Positions 52,580 to 64,000 of a stretch of 64,000 nt of DNA are shown one piece after another. Within the stretch, counting starts at the first letter, position 1. The number at the start of each line of letters is the position of its first letter. Location of the stretch: assembly GCA_963920765.1 (NCBI GenBank), contig OY987244.1, forward strand, positions 23,106,358 to 23,170,357, read 5' to 3'. Below the pieces are notes generated by a model. It had not been told where the DNA came from. It worked only from the letters and a program-made list of their open reading frames with translations, and did no database searches. The position numbers and the translations under genes are program-made. The stretch comes from Ulota crispa. Its lineage: Eukaryota; Streptophyta; Bryopsida; Orthotrichales; Orthotrichaceae.

Positions 52580-53240
52580 CAAATGGTTATGGGTAATTAA
52601 GTGATAGTTATGTTTGACAAAGTGACGGTTGTGGGTGACTTGCATGACGGTTTTGAGTACCCATCTCACTATTTAAGAACCAACAAGCCTTATTTTTAGC
52701 ATCTCTTACACATGGTTCTTACAATTTCAGTGATTTTGGACTTTGAAAAATCTTTGTGAACAAATGCTTGCACTTGGAACCTTGAAAATGATGCCAATAT
52801 TTTTGGTTTCCACTTCCTAACTTACAATATTTTTTTCAAAGTTAGTCAATTGTTTTACCTACTCCAAAACCCTTATTTCCACGCTTACGGCATTAGGAAA
52901 AATATGGGGCCCCAATAAGGCCCTCAGTTTGGGGGGGTCCCTAGCCATGGGAACCTAGTTCCCAATAAAATCATGCGCAGGCTAATGTGGCACTATTGAT
53001 GCCATGTCAGCTTTTTTGATTTAAAAAAAAAATAAATTGATAAAAAAAAAATCAAAAAAGTTTCTTGTTCTTTTCTAAGATATATATATTTTTTGGATTT
53101 TTTGGATTTTTTTTATTAATTCTTTTTGGCCATTAGCAAGGGCTGGTTCCCCACATTGGGAACCAAAAAAATAAAGGGCTTGAATCATTTATAAAGGCCT
53201 TATTGACGCCCCATACTTTTCCTAATGGGTGCGCTTACCT
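52580..53240 (+). repeat. Dispersed repeat, copy B, with a nested element
   Basis: 52580-52890 is the second copy of the repeat at 39841-40175. At the point where copy A reads CGCTTATGGGTGCGCC, copy B is interrupted by about 335 bp with ends CATTAGGAAAAATATGGGGCC and, inverted, CATTAGGAAAAGTATGGGGCG, after which GGTGCGCTTACC resumes at about 53227. The insert (about 52891-53226) is GC-skewed in its arms with T-rich middle sequence. Copy A thus shows the empty site. Confidence 0.75.
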
Positions 53241-53917
53241 TACTCCTTGGAGCACAAACTGAGCTTCTTCCTCATATTAGACAAGTTTGTAGATTCTTCT
53301 CTTGCCAGTTGGGCACACTTTCATGCATTGTTGTTGATCCACTATTTATTTCTTTTGCTCTTTTATCAAAACCCATCAAGAAAATTTGCTCTTAGTATCT
53401 TGTGTTGTTTGTCTCTATAATGAAAATCAAATACCTAAGGTATACTATTTTGTTAAGGATATTTCTTCCATTGTAGGCAATGTGAATGTAGTCCCATTTC
53501 AATCCCAACAATGTGCCAACAAAAAATAGAAACACAAAAATTTGGGCCTAATTTTTGATAGGTTTTACTTGGAATGAGTCATTTTGACAATTTAGAGACT
53601 TATAATTGCAACATAGTAAAAAACTTTACATTGAGCAAATTTTTGGGTTGGCAAGGTTACTTTGGGCTAATGCAACCGCTGTAAAGGGATTCACTTGGTC
53701 ACATGAACAAACAAAGCATCCAAGTTAAGTAGTCATTAGGATCTATAATGGATACTAGTCAAAATTTTTTACAAATTGTATAAAAATGCATTGAACATGG
53801 TATTGTCCATTATGGGCATTTTCAAACACTGGCATAGGTAATTTTAGGGCACCTGGCAATGAGGCACCTAGTATTCTCCATGGGTCACATGAGCTTTAGC
53901 ACTTCCACAACTCTTAA

Positions 53918-54158
53918 CCCCTGAGCACCCAAGAGACATTATAATGTCTCTCAAAAAATTGGGTCATCTTAAATTTGACTAATATAATCTCATTTCTTGT
54001 TTGATGAAACCACTTCCAATCTAGTCTAGCATGAATGGAGACGCTTTCCACTAACAATTCATATGGTCCGATCTTGGGGATTATATTTTCAATCCACAAG
54101 AGCAATTTGATTGCACACAAGTCAAGCTTTTTTTGTTTCAACTCTGGGCGCTCAAGGG
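53918..54158. mobile_element. TTAA-flanked MITE P12 (GAGCRCCC subfamily)
   Basis: 241 bp, ends CCCCTGAGCACCCAAGAG and, inverted, CCCTTGAGCGCCCAGAG, with TTAA at 53914-53917 and 54159-54162. Same subfamily as 23816 and 25268. Confidence 0.85.
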
Positions 54159-54342
54159 TTAATAAATGGTGTAATGCACAATTAGCGTTAATCCACATTC
54201 AATTTTAATTTATCTCTATTGTAGATTAAATAATTTTTTCCTTACTACCATATATATTTGGCATTTTATACTTCAATCTAATATGTCAAACCAGCAATTA
54301 TGTCTGCAATAAAATACTTTGCCTTAACATATTTTGTAAAAA

Positions 54343-54664
54343 GGAAAATTGCATGGATACCCCTAAAGTTTGCAGTATTTGCATAGATCTCCCTACCTTT
54401 TCAGAAATTGCACAAATATTTTTGGACCATAATTTTTAAGCATTTGTTTGTTGTGCTTGTAGTTCCTTCATGACCAATGTTGAAGGAGTGTAATGAAACA
54501 AAAAAATAGCAACTTGCCCACAAAGGAAGAAGAAAAGTGATATGCACATTAACACAAATGCCTAAATATTTTTGGTCCAAAAGTATTTATGTAATTTATG
54601 AAGCAAGGGTATCTATGCAAATATTGCAAACTTCAGGGATTTAGGGGTATCCATGAAATTTTCC
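54343..54664. mobile_element. MITE related to 20853-22089
   Basis: 322 bp. Ends GGAAAATTGCATGGATACCCC and, inverted, GGAAAATTTCATGGATACCCC. Inside is CAGAAATTGCACAAATA, shared with the 1.24-kb element at 20853. Confidence 0.75.
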
Positions 54665-55688
54665 TTCTGTAAGTTTATAGAGCAACAAAGCAAGGTGACA
54701 AAACGATGGGGCCCAAATACCAACCGCCCTTGTGGAAATCTTGCCATGTGTGCCACAAGCATGTGAGAGAGATGATGACTAAGAGCTTCTCCAGCCCTGC
54801 CCCCACACGGTGCATGCCAAACACAGTTTAGAGAGTGCTTTTTTGATTACCGGGTGCCGCTCTAGGCAGGAGAGCCAGCCTTTCTCTTCAGAGACACACT
54901 CCAATTGTTAAGGTGGGGCCGGAAGTGTGAAGCATGGCCTCTCTTGAGGATTCTTTTTTCTGACGGCGTCTTCTACTCCTCCAAACGGTCGACCTTGGTA
55001 TGCGAAACGAGCGCAAGAGAACCTCGCAACAAAAGAGCTCTTGGATTTTTTTGATCTTTAGGATCAACTTTCCCTACTTTCAAGCACATTGAAATTTGGT
55101 GATCACACTGGAACGTGCCATGTTTGAGCCAAAGTTTGGCAAGCCCGGACAGGATTCTCCGTGTGGCGTGCCTGCGCTAGACTGGGATTCCGCATCCTTG
55201 CGTACCTAGGCATGGTGTTTGCATGTGTGGAGCTCAAGGTAGGAGATGCTCTAAAAGCATCTCCACTCTTGCTCGCCACACAAGCAAGTCCTGGGCCCAA
55301 ACTTGTGCGAGACTCAAAATGAGGGCCACCACAGACTTGCCAAACTGGAAATACTGGCCGAGCTTGTCAAACTCTGCTTGGGAGACGCCAAGTTCCAGTG
55401 TCCTAGGCAAATTTCTAAGCGCTTGATTATAGCTCCTTTTTGGAGGTTATTCTTTTTTTGTAAGGTGATTTGATTATTATGGTGGCACGTAGTAGTCTGG
55501 GGCAAGGTGTTAGTTGACAAAGTGAGGGCTCAGGAAGTTTTCGAGGGAAACACTGGCCTACAAGCTTTGGATGTCAACCATGTTGCAGCAAATAAACATT
55601 ACTTTTTTCGTCCCTTTCTAGTCCCAAGATGGGAATGTTGATTATCTCAAGCTTTGGAATCAAGTGGACTTGGTTCTTGTCTATTTAT
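54665..55688. other. Intergenic, partly GC-richer
   Basis: No gene seen. 54700-55430 is less AT-rich with several GGCC-type words. A clean hairpin GGAGATGCT-CTAAA-AGCATCTCC lies at 55240-55267; AGAGCATCTCC-like words recur at 63025, so it may be a MITE tip. Confidence 0.35.
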
Positions 55689-56139
55689 TGTTGAAATTAG
55701 GATGACGTGGCACAAGAAAATGTTGTGGAAAATATCACTTGAATTCTAGACCAGGTTGTTAGCTAGCATGAAGACTAATGATCACTTATGAGTTACGGCT
55801 CAACTGATATGGTTGATATGGTTGATATGGTTGATATGGTTGATATGGTTGATATGGTTGATATGGTTGATATGGTTGATATGGTTGATATGGTTGATAT
55901 GGTTGATATGGTTGATATGGTTGATATGGTTGATATGGTTGATATGGTTGATATGGTTTCCGCATGGTCCCCTGGTATGTTTCTTACAAAAGAGAGAAGA
56001 AGTTGCAATAAAAGCTCTCTCTGTTATATGTACCAAAATGCGTTTATGCAAATAAACATAAGAGCTCTTGAGGTGACAAACTATGTAATATTTTGGTATT
56101 CTCTCTCTCTCTCTTGTTTTCTCTCATGATACTTCAACA
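55689..56139 (+). repeat. 5' LTR of the copia element
   Basis: 451 bp, TG...CA. It contains about 17 perfect copies of the 9-bp unit TTGATATGG at 55805-55958 and a CT microsatellite near its end. Confidence 0.92.
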
Positions 56140-56580
56140 GGTTATGGGCCCTCATTATGCTCTTGAGAGAAAAAAATTAACTGAAGCAAGAAATTGTTGT
56201 CTTAGCGTCCCAAAACTTTTCCATACCTTGTCTGCCACCTTGTGACTTCTTTTTTCTCTCCATTGTCTTGCAAGGTCCTGCAACTTCTTTTTCTCTCCAT
56301 CGTCTTTCCCGGTACAATTTATTTAGAGCCAATAGAAGTCCTTGACAAAACCACCGTTTTGTTATTTTGCCTTCTATCGTCTATCCTATCACCCTGGTAC
56401 CACGTAACTTGGTATCAAAGAGAGTACGTAAACTCTCTCTCTCCCCAAATGAAATGAGATATTCCAGCAAGATCACCAAGCCCTGGACCGGTTTTGGAAG
56501 AGGAAATCCTAAACGGATCCATTTATAGCATGGGGTCTGGCCGTAGTCAAACCCAACCTCCCATAGCTTAGCCTTCTAGA

Positions 56581-57440
56581 CAGGATCTTGTAAGTCTCAC
56601 TAGCATCGAAAAACTCTTAGGGGAAAATTTCCCAATCTGGAAGTTCCAGATGTGCATCCTACTTCGTGCCAAAAAATTATTGGGCATTGTAGATGGCAAC
56701 GTTTAAAGAGATTTTTTTGCTGATAAAGAAGAATGGTTGGATAAGGATGCAGCCTGTCAATCCTTTCTCATTTCTTCCATGGATAGTAAGTTGATGCGTA
56801 GATTGATGAACTGTAGCACTGCAAACCAGATGTGGCGTAGATTGTGCCTTGTGCATGAACAAAACGCCGCAGAAAACATCCAAATGCTATAGCAGCAATT
56901 CTTTGACATGAGGATGAAGCCGAACGCTGAAGTGGTTGATCACACCAGTTGTGTAGAACAGCTTGCTAATCAACTGAACGATCTTGGTGAGACTATCACG
57001 AATCAAGCAGTCATCTACAAAATCTTGAACACACTCCCTCCATGTTTCCATTACCTCCAGACTGCTTGGGATAGCGTCCCTTGTCATGAGCAAACACTTG
57101 AATCTTTAATGCTACAACTGCTTAAAGAAGAGAGTAGAAATCGTGTTCAAAATTCCTTAGAGAGCAATGAAGAAAAAGCATTTTTCTCTAGTTGTGGCCA
57201 GAGCTCTAGCTCAAGCTAGAAAAACCTTTTTGCAGATAAAAAGCAAAAGAACTTAGCTATGATTGCTGAACTAAAAAAGAAGACCAAGTGTCGAAAGTGC
57301 AACAAGCAAGGACACTAGGAGCGTGATTGTCCCGAGAAGAAAAAGGAAAAGTCTACTTCATTCACTAACAAATCTAGTAAGACTGTTGATGCGCAGAAAA
57401 GCAAAGCCTATGCAGTTACCACCAAAGATTTTGACCAAGA
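56581..57440 (+). pseudogene. copia gag remnant with zinc knuckle
   Basis: The gag protein packages RNA in virus-like particles. Recognisable: a UBN2/gag-type region (ADKEEWLDKD, LMRRLMNCSTANQMW, LANQLNDLGETI) and the knuckle C-X2-C-X4-H-X4-C at 57289-57330. Stops at about 56704, 56892, 57219 and within the knuckle (TAG at 57316) break the frame. Confidence 0.8.
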
Positions 57441-57456
57441 TGAAAGCTCAACCTTC

Positions 57457-58898
57457 ATGGGGTTTGATGGTGATCAGCAAAAAAAAGACGCTTGGTACAT
57501 GGACGGAAGTGCCATCGATCACATGACGGATTGGTTTGAGTGGTTTTCCACGTTTAAGAACATCCTAGTTGGACAATGGCCCATCATGATAGCTGACAAC
57601 TGTCGTCTTTGGATTTGCAGCATGGGAGAAATTTGGATCTAGTGCAAGCCTGATGGTGTCTGGAGAAATCGTTGCATCCACCGCGTGCTGTGTGTTCTAG
57701 AGCTTTGCAGAAACTTATTCTCTGTTGGACAAGCCGCCTACAAGGGCTTCATCACCACATACACGCGACACACTTGCTATCTTACAAGCAATGAATGCCA
57801 AGGCACAGTGGTGTTGACAGGAGTTCATATCAGTAAACTCTACAAACTTGAGATGATTGTGACTCGATCGGTTTCTCATGCACACGTTGTCATAGATGGT
57901 CCTGCTCTTGCTATCAATAGCCCCGCCCCTGCCAACAATGGTGCAACCGATGGTCTCGCTTCTGCCAGTGACGGCATTGCTCTTGGTGATGCCAATGATG
58001 CCGCTCCTGCCCTGACCGCACCAATCTCATGACCCTTGCGTGAGACACCAACACCAGCTCAACAACTTGTGTTGTGGCACTAGCGTTTTGGGCATGCAAA
58101 CAATGTCATGATAGTCCACATGCACGCAAATAAAATTGTGCAAGGAATGAGATTGACAAGCCACTCACTCCTCATCGCTCCTTGCAAAGGTTGTGCACTT
58201 GGAAAAAGCGCTAGGCGCCCTTTCCAAAGCAACGATCATCACCCAGAGCTGAAAGCCTTGGTCATCTTCTCCATGCAGACGTCTGCGGTTCAATGAGCCA
58301 AGACTCACTTGGCAAGGCTCATTATTGTGTCCTTTTCAAGGATGATTTTTTAGGCTACTACTTTGTCTATTGTATTAGACAAAAATCTGATGTGTTTGAA
58401 GTTTTTAGGGCACTTTGCATGCTAGTACTCCAGCAAACCGGTAATCAAATTAAGACCCTCCGCAGCAACAGAGGCAGAGAATTTTTGAGTAGCAATTTCA
58501 CATCTTTCTTCAGAACTTTAGGCTTTTGTCATGAGCTTACGAGCCCACACACGCCAAAACAAAATGGGAGAGCAGAAAGGGACAACCAAACGCTTGTTGA
58601 ATGCATAAGAACAATGTTGCACACAAAACAGCTCAGCCTCTATCTTTGGGGCGAGGCAGTCCAGACTGCAGCTTACTTACTAAACCGCATTGCCTCATGC
58701 ACACGCAGCACAAGGACGCCTCATGAACTATGGACTGGCAAAGTACTTAGTGTTGTTCATCTGCAAGTTTTTGGTTGTGTTGCGTATGCTCACATTCCAA
58801 AGGTTCAAAGAAGAAAGTTGGATCCCAAGAGTATCAAGACCATACTTGTTGGTTATTGCACTACCACAAATGCCTATTGCTTGTGGAGTGCTGAGTGA
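57457..58898 (+). pseudogene. copia protease and integrase remnant
   Basis: The protease motif YMDGSAIDHMT lies near 57500 (usual form DSGAS.HMT). A pre-integrase zinc region follows (LWH, RFGHAN, CKGCALGKSARRPF, about 58070-58220). The integrase core from 58293 has FKDDFLGYYFVY, the LRSNRGREF segment where the catalytic Asp of the usual RSDNGGEF is replaced by Asn, and NGRAERDNQTL with the Glu. Stops and one frameshift near 58290 separate the parts. Loss of the catalytic Asp alone would disable integration. Confidence 0.82.
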
Positions 58899-59148
58899 TG
58901 TAAGATCCTTGTAAGTTGCAATGTCATTTTTGATGAGTTTTCCTCCTCTCACTGCCCTACGCCTAGCGCCTTTTTAGGTTTTTTTTCCTTCTAGGAATTG
59001 CCTTTGGTGGTGGCACCACCCGCCTAGCACCTTTTGGAACTAGTGGTCACACAAATTGGTGCCCCTCACCACCGAGTCCCGATGCCTGCTCTCCATAGCT
59101 ATGTCTGGGCTTTGCACAGCCCCAGCTTTTGGTACCAAATAGGCACAA

Positions 59149-60930
59149 TTGAGTTCTCCAGAAAGTGCAAGCACCTCTATCGATCCAACTTCTGCCCACC
59201 CCACCCTTCTTGCTAGCCATTCCACTCGTCATGTCTGTCTCTATAGCGCGCCCTCTCAATTGAGAGACTACATTGTACCAGCATCTTTTGCAGGTTTGGC
59301 ATCAAGTCACTACATCTCGGAGGATCCAGATACATATGCAGCGGCAATTGCAAGTTGTGAAGCTCTCGAATGGAGCACAGCAATGGATGACGAGTATGCC
59401 TCCCTGATCAAGAACAATACCTGGCGCTTAGTACCCCTCCCAAATGATCAACAACCTGTTTGATGCAAGTGGGTGTACCGCATCAAGACTCACTCCGATG
59501 GATCTGTGGCCAAGTTCAAAGCCCGCCTTGTTGCCAAAGGTTTCACCCAACAGCATGACATAGATTATGACTAGACTTTCAATCCGATTGTAAAATATGA
59601 GTCCATCTGAACGGTGCTTGCTATTGCTGCTAGAGAACACATGGATATATTTCTGTTTGATATACAAACAGCATTTTTACATGGGTTGCTTGACACCGTC
59701 ATCTACATGGTGCAACCTCCAGGTTTTGAAATTTTTGGCACTGCTAATTCTGAGCTCGTCTATTTGCTCCAGAAAAGCCTCTACAACCTCAAGCAATCTG
59801 GCCGCATCTGGAATCAGACCTTTGACAATTTCTTTGTAAAATTTGACTTTGTCCCTACCACAGCCAATCTATGCATTTACATTTCTCTAGCAGAGTCCTG
59901 GCTCATTGTCACGCTTTTTGTAGATGATGGACTTGCCTGCTGCTCTTCACCAAAATGCTTGCAAACGCTCATTTGCTACATGGAGGACCACTTTGCAATT
60001 ACGCGCTCTGTGCAGATTTATATGTTGGACTATACATCCTACATGTGCGCACGAAGGAAAGATATTTGTGCACCAAGTTGTGTATCTGCATTGAAATCTT
60101 GAGAGTTTTGGCTTAGCTGCATACACTCCTTCAAGTACCCTTGCTGACCCAAATACAAACCTTGATGCAGCCACTGAGCCTTTCCATCCGCCTTTTTCTT
60201 ACTCAGCCGTTGTAGGTTGCCTTCTCTTTGTCCAAACTCTCAGCAGGCCTGACATTAGCTATGCCATGAGTTTAGTGGCTCAATTTTCTACTAATCCTCA
60301 ACGACCTCACTATCATGTTGTTATGCGCATTTTCTGCTACCTTGCTGGTACCATAGATTTAGAGCTTTGTTTTGGACAACACTAGGAATCTCTCTTGCTT
60401 GCAAGTTACGAAGATGCAGACTACGCAGGTGACATCATAGATCAAAAATCCCATACTGGCACAATTTTAATGCTGAATGGAGCATCAGTAGCTTGGTGCA
60501 GTTGAAAGCAACAATGCGTTGCGACCTCCACCACCGAGTCAAAGTATATTGCAGCTGGATCCACAACTAAAGACATCATTTGGCAGCGTCGACTCCTCTT
60601 AGACCTTAGTTTTGCTCAGCCCCATGCTACACAGCTCTTCTTTGACAATTAGAGTGCTATTCGGCTATTACATAATCGGGAGTTCCATCAACACACCAAG
60701 CACATAGATATTGTGTATCACTTCATACGTGAGCAATAGCAACTTGGAGCTATCAATATGTAGTATATTCCTACGCATGATCAGCTGGCCGATCTCTTCA
60801 CAAAAGCCTTGCCTTTTGATTGTTTCTCTCTACTTAGAGATTCCATCGGCCTTTTACCTCTTCCTGCCTCACTTGCACCTGTTGTACTTTCACTAGCAAT
60901 TGATAGTCCAAGCTGCAACGAGCCTCTAGA
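59149..60930 (+). pseudogene. copia reverse transcriptase and RNase H remnant
   Basis: RT motifs: [26 protein letters not shown] (split by a stop at 59461), FDIQTAFLHG, PPGFE, LYNLKQS and the active-site FVDDG (usual YVDD) near 59920. RNase H motifs: SRPDISYA, ADYAGD, SHTGTI, ATSTTESKYIA, HTKHIDIVYHFIRE and DLFTKALP up to about 60820. At least eight stops are scattered through it. Confidence 0.85.
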
Positions 60931-61001
60931 TGTCTGACCTTTTTTTGTCATTGCATATTTCAAGCCCATTGCGTACTAGTACTTACTGGTCTCAAGGAGG
61001 G

Positions 61002-61804
61002 TGTTGAAATTAGGATGACGTGGCACAAGAAAATGTTGTGGAAAATATCACTTGAGTTCTAGACCAGGTTGTTAGCTAGCATGAAGACTAATGATCACTT
61101 ATTAGTTACGGCTCAATTGATATGGTTGATATGGTTGATATGGTTGATATGGTTGATACGGTTGATACGGTTGATACGGTTGATACGGTTGATACGGTTG
61201 ATACGGTTGATACGGTTGATACGGTTGATACGGTTGATACGGTTGATACAGTTGATACAGTTGATACGGTTGATACGGTTGATACGGTTGATAGGTTGAT
61301 ACGGTTGATAGGTTGATACGGTTGATACGGTTGATAGGTTGATATGGTTGATACGGTTGATACGGTTGATACGGTTGATACGATTGATACGATTGATACG
61401 GTTGATACGGTTGATACGGTTGATACGGTTGATACGGTTGATACGGTTGATACGCTTGATATGGTTGATATGGTTGATATGGTTGATATGGTTGATATGG
61501 TTGATGTGGTTGATATGGTTGATGTGGTTGATCTGGTTGATATGGTTGATATGGTTGGTTGATACGGTTGATACGGTTGATATGGTTGATATGGTTGATA
61601 TGGTTGATATGGTTGATATGGTTTCTGCATGGTTCCCTGGTATGTTTCTTACAAAAGAGAGAAGAAGCTACAACAAAAACTCTCTCTGTTATATGTACCA
61701 AAATGTGTTTATGCAAATAAACATAAGAGCTCTTGTGGTGACAAACTGTGTAATATTTTGGTATTCTCTCTCTCTTTTTTGTTTTCTCTTGTGGTACTTC
61801 AACA
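61002..61804 (+). repeat. 3' LTR of the copia element
   Basis: 803 bp; the same as the 5' LTR except that the minisatellite (61117-61622) is expanded to about 56 units, mostly TTGATACGG with TTGATATGG, TTGATAGG and TTGATGTGG variants. The long frames of repeated Val-Asp, Leu-Ile-Arg or Tyr-Gln-Pro are by-products of the 9-bp repeat. Confidence 0.92.
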
Positions 61805-61809
61805 TTTAT

Positions 61810-63691
61810 AGTATCAATTTGCAAGAACCGTGAATTTGCAAGAAATGTGTTTTGAAAGATGCAAGTCTCAGATCATTGAGCAAGTTATGCACATCAGTAG
61901 TAATTTCATCCACTAGCGCTCCAAATGATAATTGTATGATAAATTTTGCACACCATTATCCTCGTCTCTTCTCCAAGGTCTACATAACTATTAACTTTAC
62001 TCACATTAAATATCATCGTGCATAATAAGTCACCATACCACGTCTTGGCAGCATAATAAATATGCACAAAGAAGTTGCATAGTTCACCAGCCAGGAATGA
62101 AATGCATGATATCATACAATTGATTCAGACTTAATTATATCACATTTTTTTCATACTTCAGTTCAAACTTGGAGAGGAGAAATAAGAAGATGATTTGCAA
62201 CCAATGCTAATCAAAGCTTTGATTTTTTTGCTACAGACCAATGTTGAAAAGAATTTTGACTATTGGATCCAATCAAAAAGCTTACCTGAAATTCTGCCAC
62301 AGTGCGCAATATATGGGAGCAAACTTACGGGCCCACCCTCAGCCAATACCATCCCTCTTTGATGAGTAAGGGTGGATCTCAAGGCGGGAGCTGCTCCCTA
62401 GAAACAAAAAGTGGCACTACACAGCCTATTTGGAGTGCTTCGTTTGGAGGGGAAGAGTGGAGAAGCTCTAAGTTACGTTGACGTCCCAATGTCCAATCCC
62501 AAACATTTTTGCCAATAGGAAAAAAAGCTTAGCAAACATTTGATTTTGGAAGCTTATCACTATAAGATTGTTTTTGAGAAATTTGAGTTTATTTATAGAT
62601 TAATACACCTAATATGGTTTGGAATCACGGAAGGAGATAAATTGACCAATTCTAAATAGGGACATATTTTTTTCCTTTTACTCTTGTTTGTAAGTGAAAA
62701 AGCACTTGCAACCATGCCTTAGTGGTTTTGGCCTTAGCACACCAATGAACTAGTCACAAATTAAAACTTGGGCTTGACGTGATGCTTACCATCATACCAC
62801 ATCCAACTATAGTGAGGTCAAATGACCTCATTCTCACATGAAAATCCAAAGATTTCTTGAAAAGTAACCATGTTGGTTTTTGATACAATTTACCTTCTAA
62901 TGGAATTATCAAGAATGAAATTTGCCATATAGGTTCATGAGACTTAGATAGTTAAACCTTTCCCTATAAACAATTCATTTGCAAGTTTTTGAAACCAAAG
63001 TTAACCTTTGTAATAAACAAAATAGAGCATCTCCACCCCCAACACCACAAGTATGAAATATACAAGACCAAGCCCTCTTTTCCTAGCTTGGTATATTGCG
63101 CATACATGTTTCTGGAGTCAAGGTGAAAGATCTTAGTTTTTTTATAAACAAGGGTGAAAGTTAAAATCTGCCCCTAATTTTGGCGTTGTCTAGTTGCATC
63201 CTCTGTGATTATAGACTAAGGTAGTATGCTCTAATATTGTCCTTGTAAGAGTTGGTCTGATTTTACATGGGCTTTTCAAGACATAAAGATTTTATGTCTA
63301 ATTTCCAGATAAAGAGAAATAGATGTCAAATGTAACACAATTTTTTTCATATTTTTTTAAGCATTATTGAATTGTTCATGAATTTTCATAGTTTCTGTAG
63401 TAGACACCTATTTGTGACTCTAGGTCTCCCATAAATTGTTCCCTTGCAACTTACAAAGAGATGAGGTGAAACTAAGGAGTATGATTGACTCTTGCAATAC
63501 AATACACATTTTCCTTTTTGATTTAAAGAGATCCATTCAAGTACCACTACATTACCATTCTTGACACCTTATGGGACGCTTTACTTGACAAGGGTTGCAA
63601 TTCAAGCATACTACTTTACATGATCCCTAAATCCAAATGTGAATTCAAAATTCCCAAATTCAATCTTCCAATGATAAAACTTTAACTCTTA
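61810..63691. other. Intergenic, no gene seen
   Basis: AT-rich DNA. 63065-63210 is a diverged relative of 40185-40325. A GCATCTCCACCCCC word lies at 63026. No gene recognised. Confidence 0.4.
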
Positions 63692-63813
63692 GGATATGTT
63701 CACACTTGGTCATAAGAAGGTAGTAGCAAAGGAAAATTAGATGCATTTGGACACACTTTTAGATTGCATTCATATTGCTAATACCCTTCTTAATATCAAG
63801 GGTAAACATACCC
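63692..63813. mobile_element. Tourist-like MITE, second copy
   Basis: 122 bp with ends GGATATGTTCACACTTGG and, inverted, GGGTATGTTTACCCTTG, flanked by TTA on both sides (63689-63691, 63814-63816). It matches the element at 8936-9055 in opposite orientation. Confidence 0.8.
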
Positions 63814-64000
63814 TTAAGGCCCATTTGCACTTGGTATTAGTATTCTTCAAACAACGGTTCTCCAAACCTGCACATTCACACATAGTGCATTATTAGGGTC
63901 CAAGCCTAGCTGGCTTGGCTTTGGGCAGGTTCGTAACAGTAGCTCTTACAAAAAGAAGGAGCTAAATTCCCATTAGTTGCGGGATTGTTTGCTAGATACT

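Larger units (their letters stand above)
55689..61804 (+). mobile_element. Ty1/copia LTR retrotransposon, complete but inactive
   Basis: LTRs at 55689-56139 and 61002-61804 begin TGTTGAAATTAGG and end CTTCAACA. The 5-bp target duplication TTTAT stands at 55684-55688 and 61805-61809. The order gag, protease, integrase, reverse transcriptase, RNase H marks the copia superfamily. A purine tract (CTCAAGGAGGG) precedes the 3' LTR. No convincing primer-binding site follows the 5' LTR directly; a TTGGTATCA word lies only at about 56409. Many in-frame stops show it cannot move by itself. The LTRs differ at about 15-20 of 300 comparable bases by eye, so the insertion is not recent. Confidence 0.92.

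Noticed and set aside
61102..61833. Long repeat proteins (Val-Asp, Leu-Ile-Arg, Tyr-Gln-Pro) on both strands
   Set aside because: A 9-bp repeat stays open in all frames; these are by-products of the LTR minisatellite.

Overview
This is nuclear DNA of a multicellular streptophyte plant with a large, AT-rich, repeat-filled genome. Three host genes are present, each split by introns. The mix of genes suggests a plant outside the flowering plants, with swimming sperm: a basal-body/centriolar-satellite protein (CEP131), and a hybrid histidine kinase with a MASE1-like membrane sensor. A charophyte such as Chara, a bryophyte, a lycophyte or a fern would fit. A degenerate PIF/Harbinger transposon with a trihelix-like ORF is compatible with Chara, but the species is inference, not shown.

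Layout. 1-3588 (+) holds the 3' part of a CEP131-like coiled-coil gene, its start lying left of the window. 4172-9220 (-) is a complete ten-exon ribose-5-phosphate isomerase gene (252 aa), convergent with CEP131. From 9.6 to 41 kb there is no intact gene. This stretch is a stack of small non-autonomous transposons, many of them near-perfect hairpins, with a 5S-rRNA-derived SINE-like unit (about 11.69-11.89 kb) and a decayed PIF/Harbinger element (about 29.75-35.65 kb). 43283-49047 (+) is a complete five-exon hybrid histidine kinase (1152 aa), with a GC-richer leader from about 41.2 kb. From 49 to 64 kb lie more MITEs and a complete but dead Ty1/copia retrotransposon (55689-61804) with a TTTAT target duplication; its LTRs carry a 9-bp minisatellite of very different length in the two copies.

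The main unexpected signal is a family of TTAA-flanked elements starting with CCC (CCCCTAAAGG or CCCCTGAGCG ends), with at least nine recognisable copies. TTAA targets plus CCC ends are the hallmark of piggyBac-type transposons, which are not an established part of plant genomes. One copy sits in one arm of a larger hairpin whose other arm preserves the empty site, showing that TTAA is a duplicated target.

The three host genes do not form a pathway: one serves cilium/centriole assembly, one the pentose phosphate/Calvin cycle, one phosphorelay signalling. All gene models below were built by reading splice sites and phases by eye; every internal exon in the RPI and kinase models and the last eight of CEP131 joins in phase without a stop.
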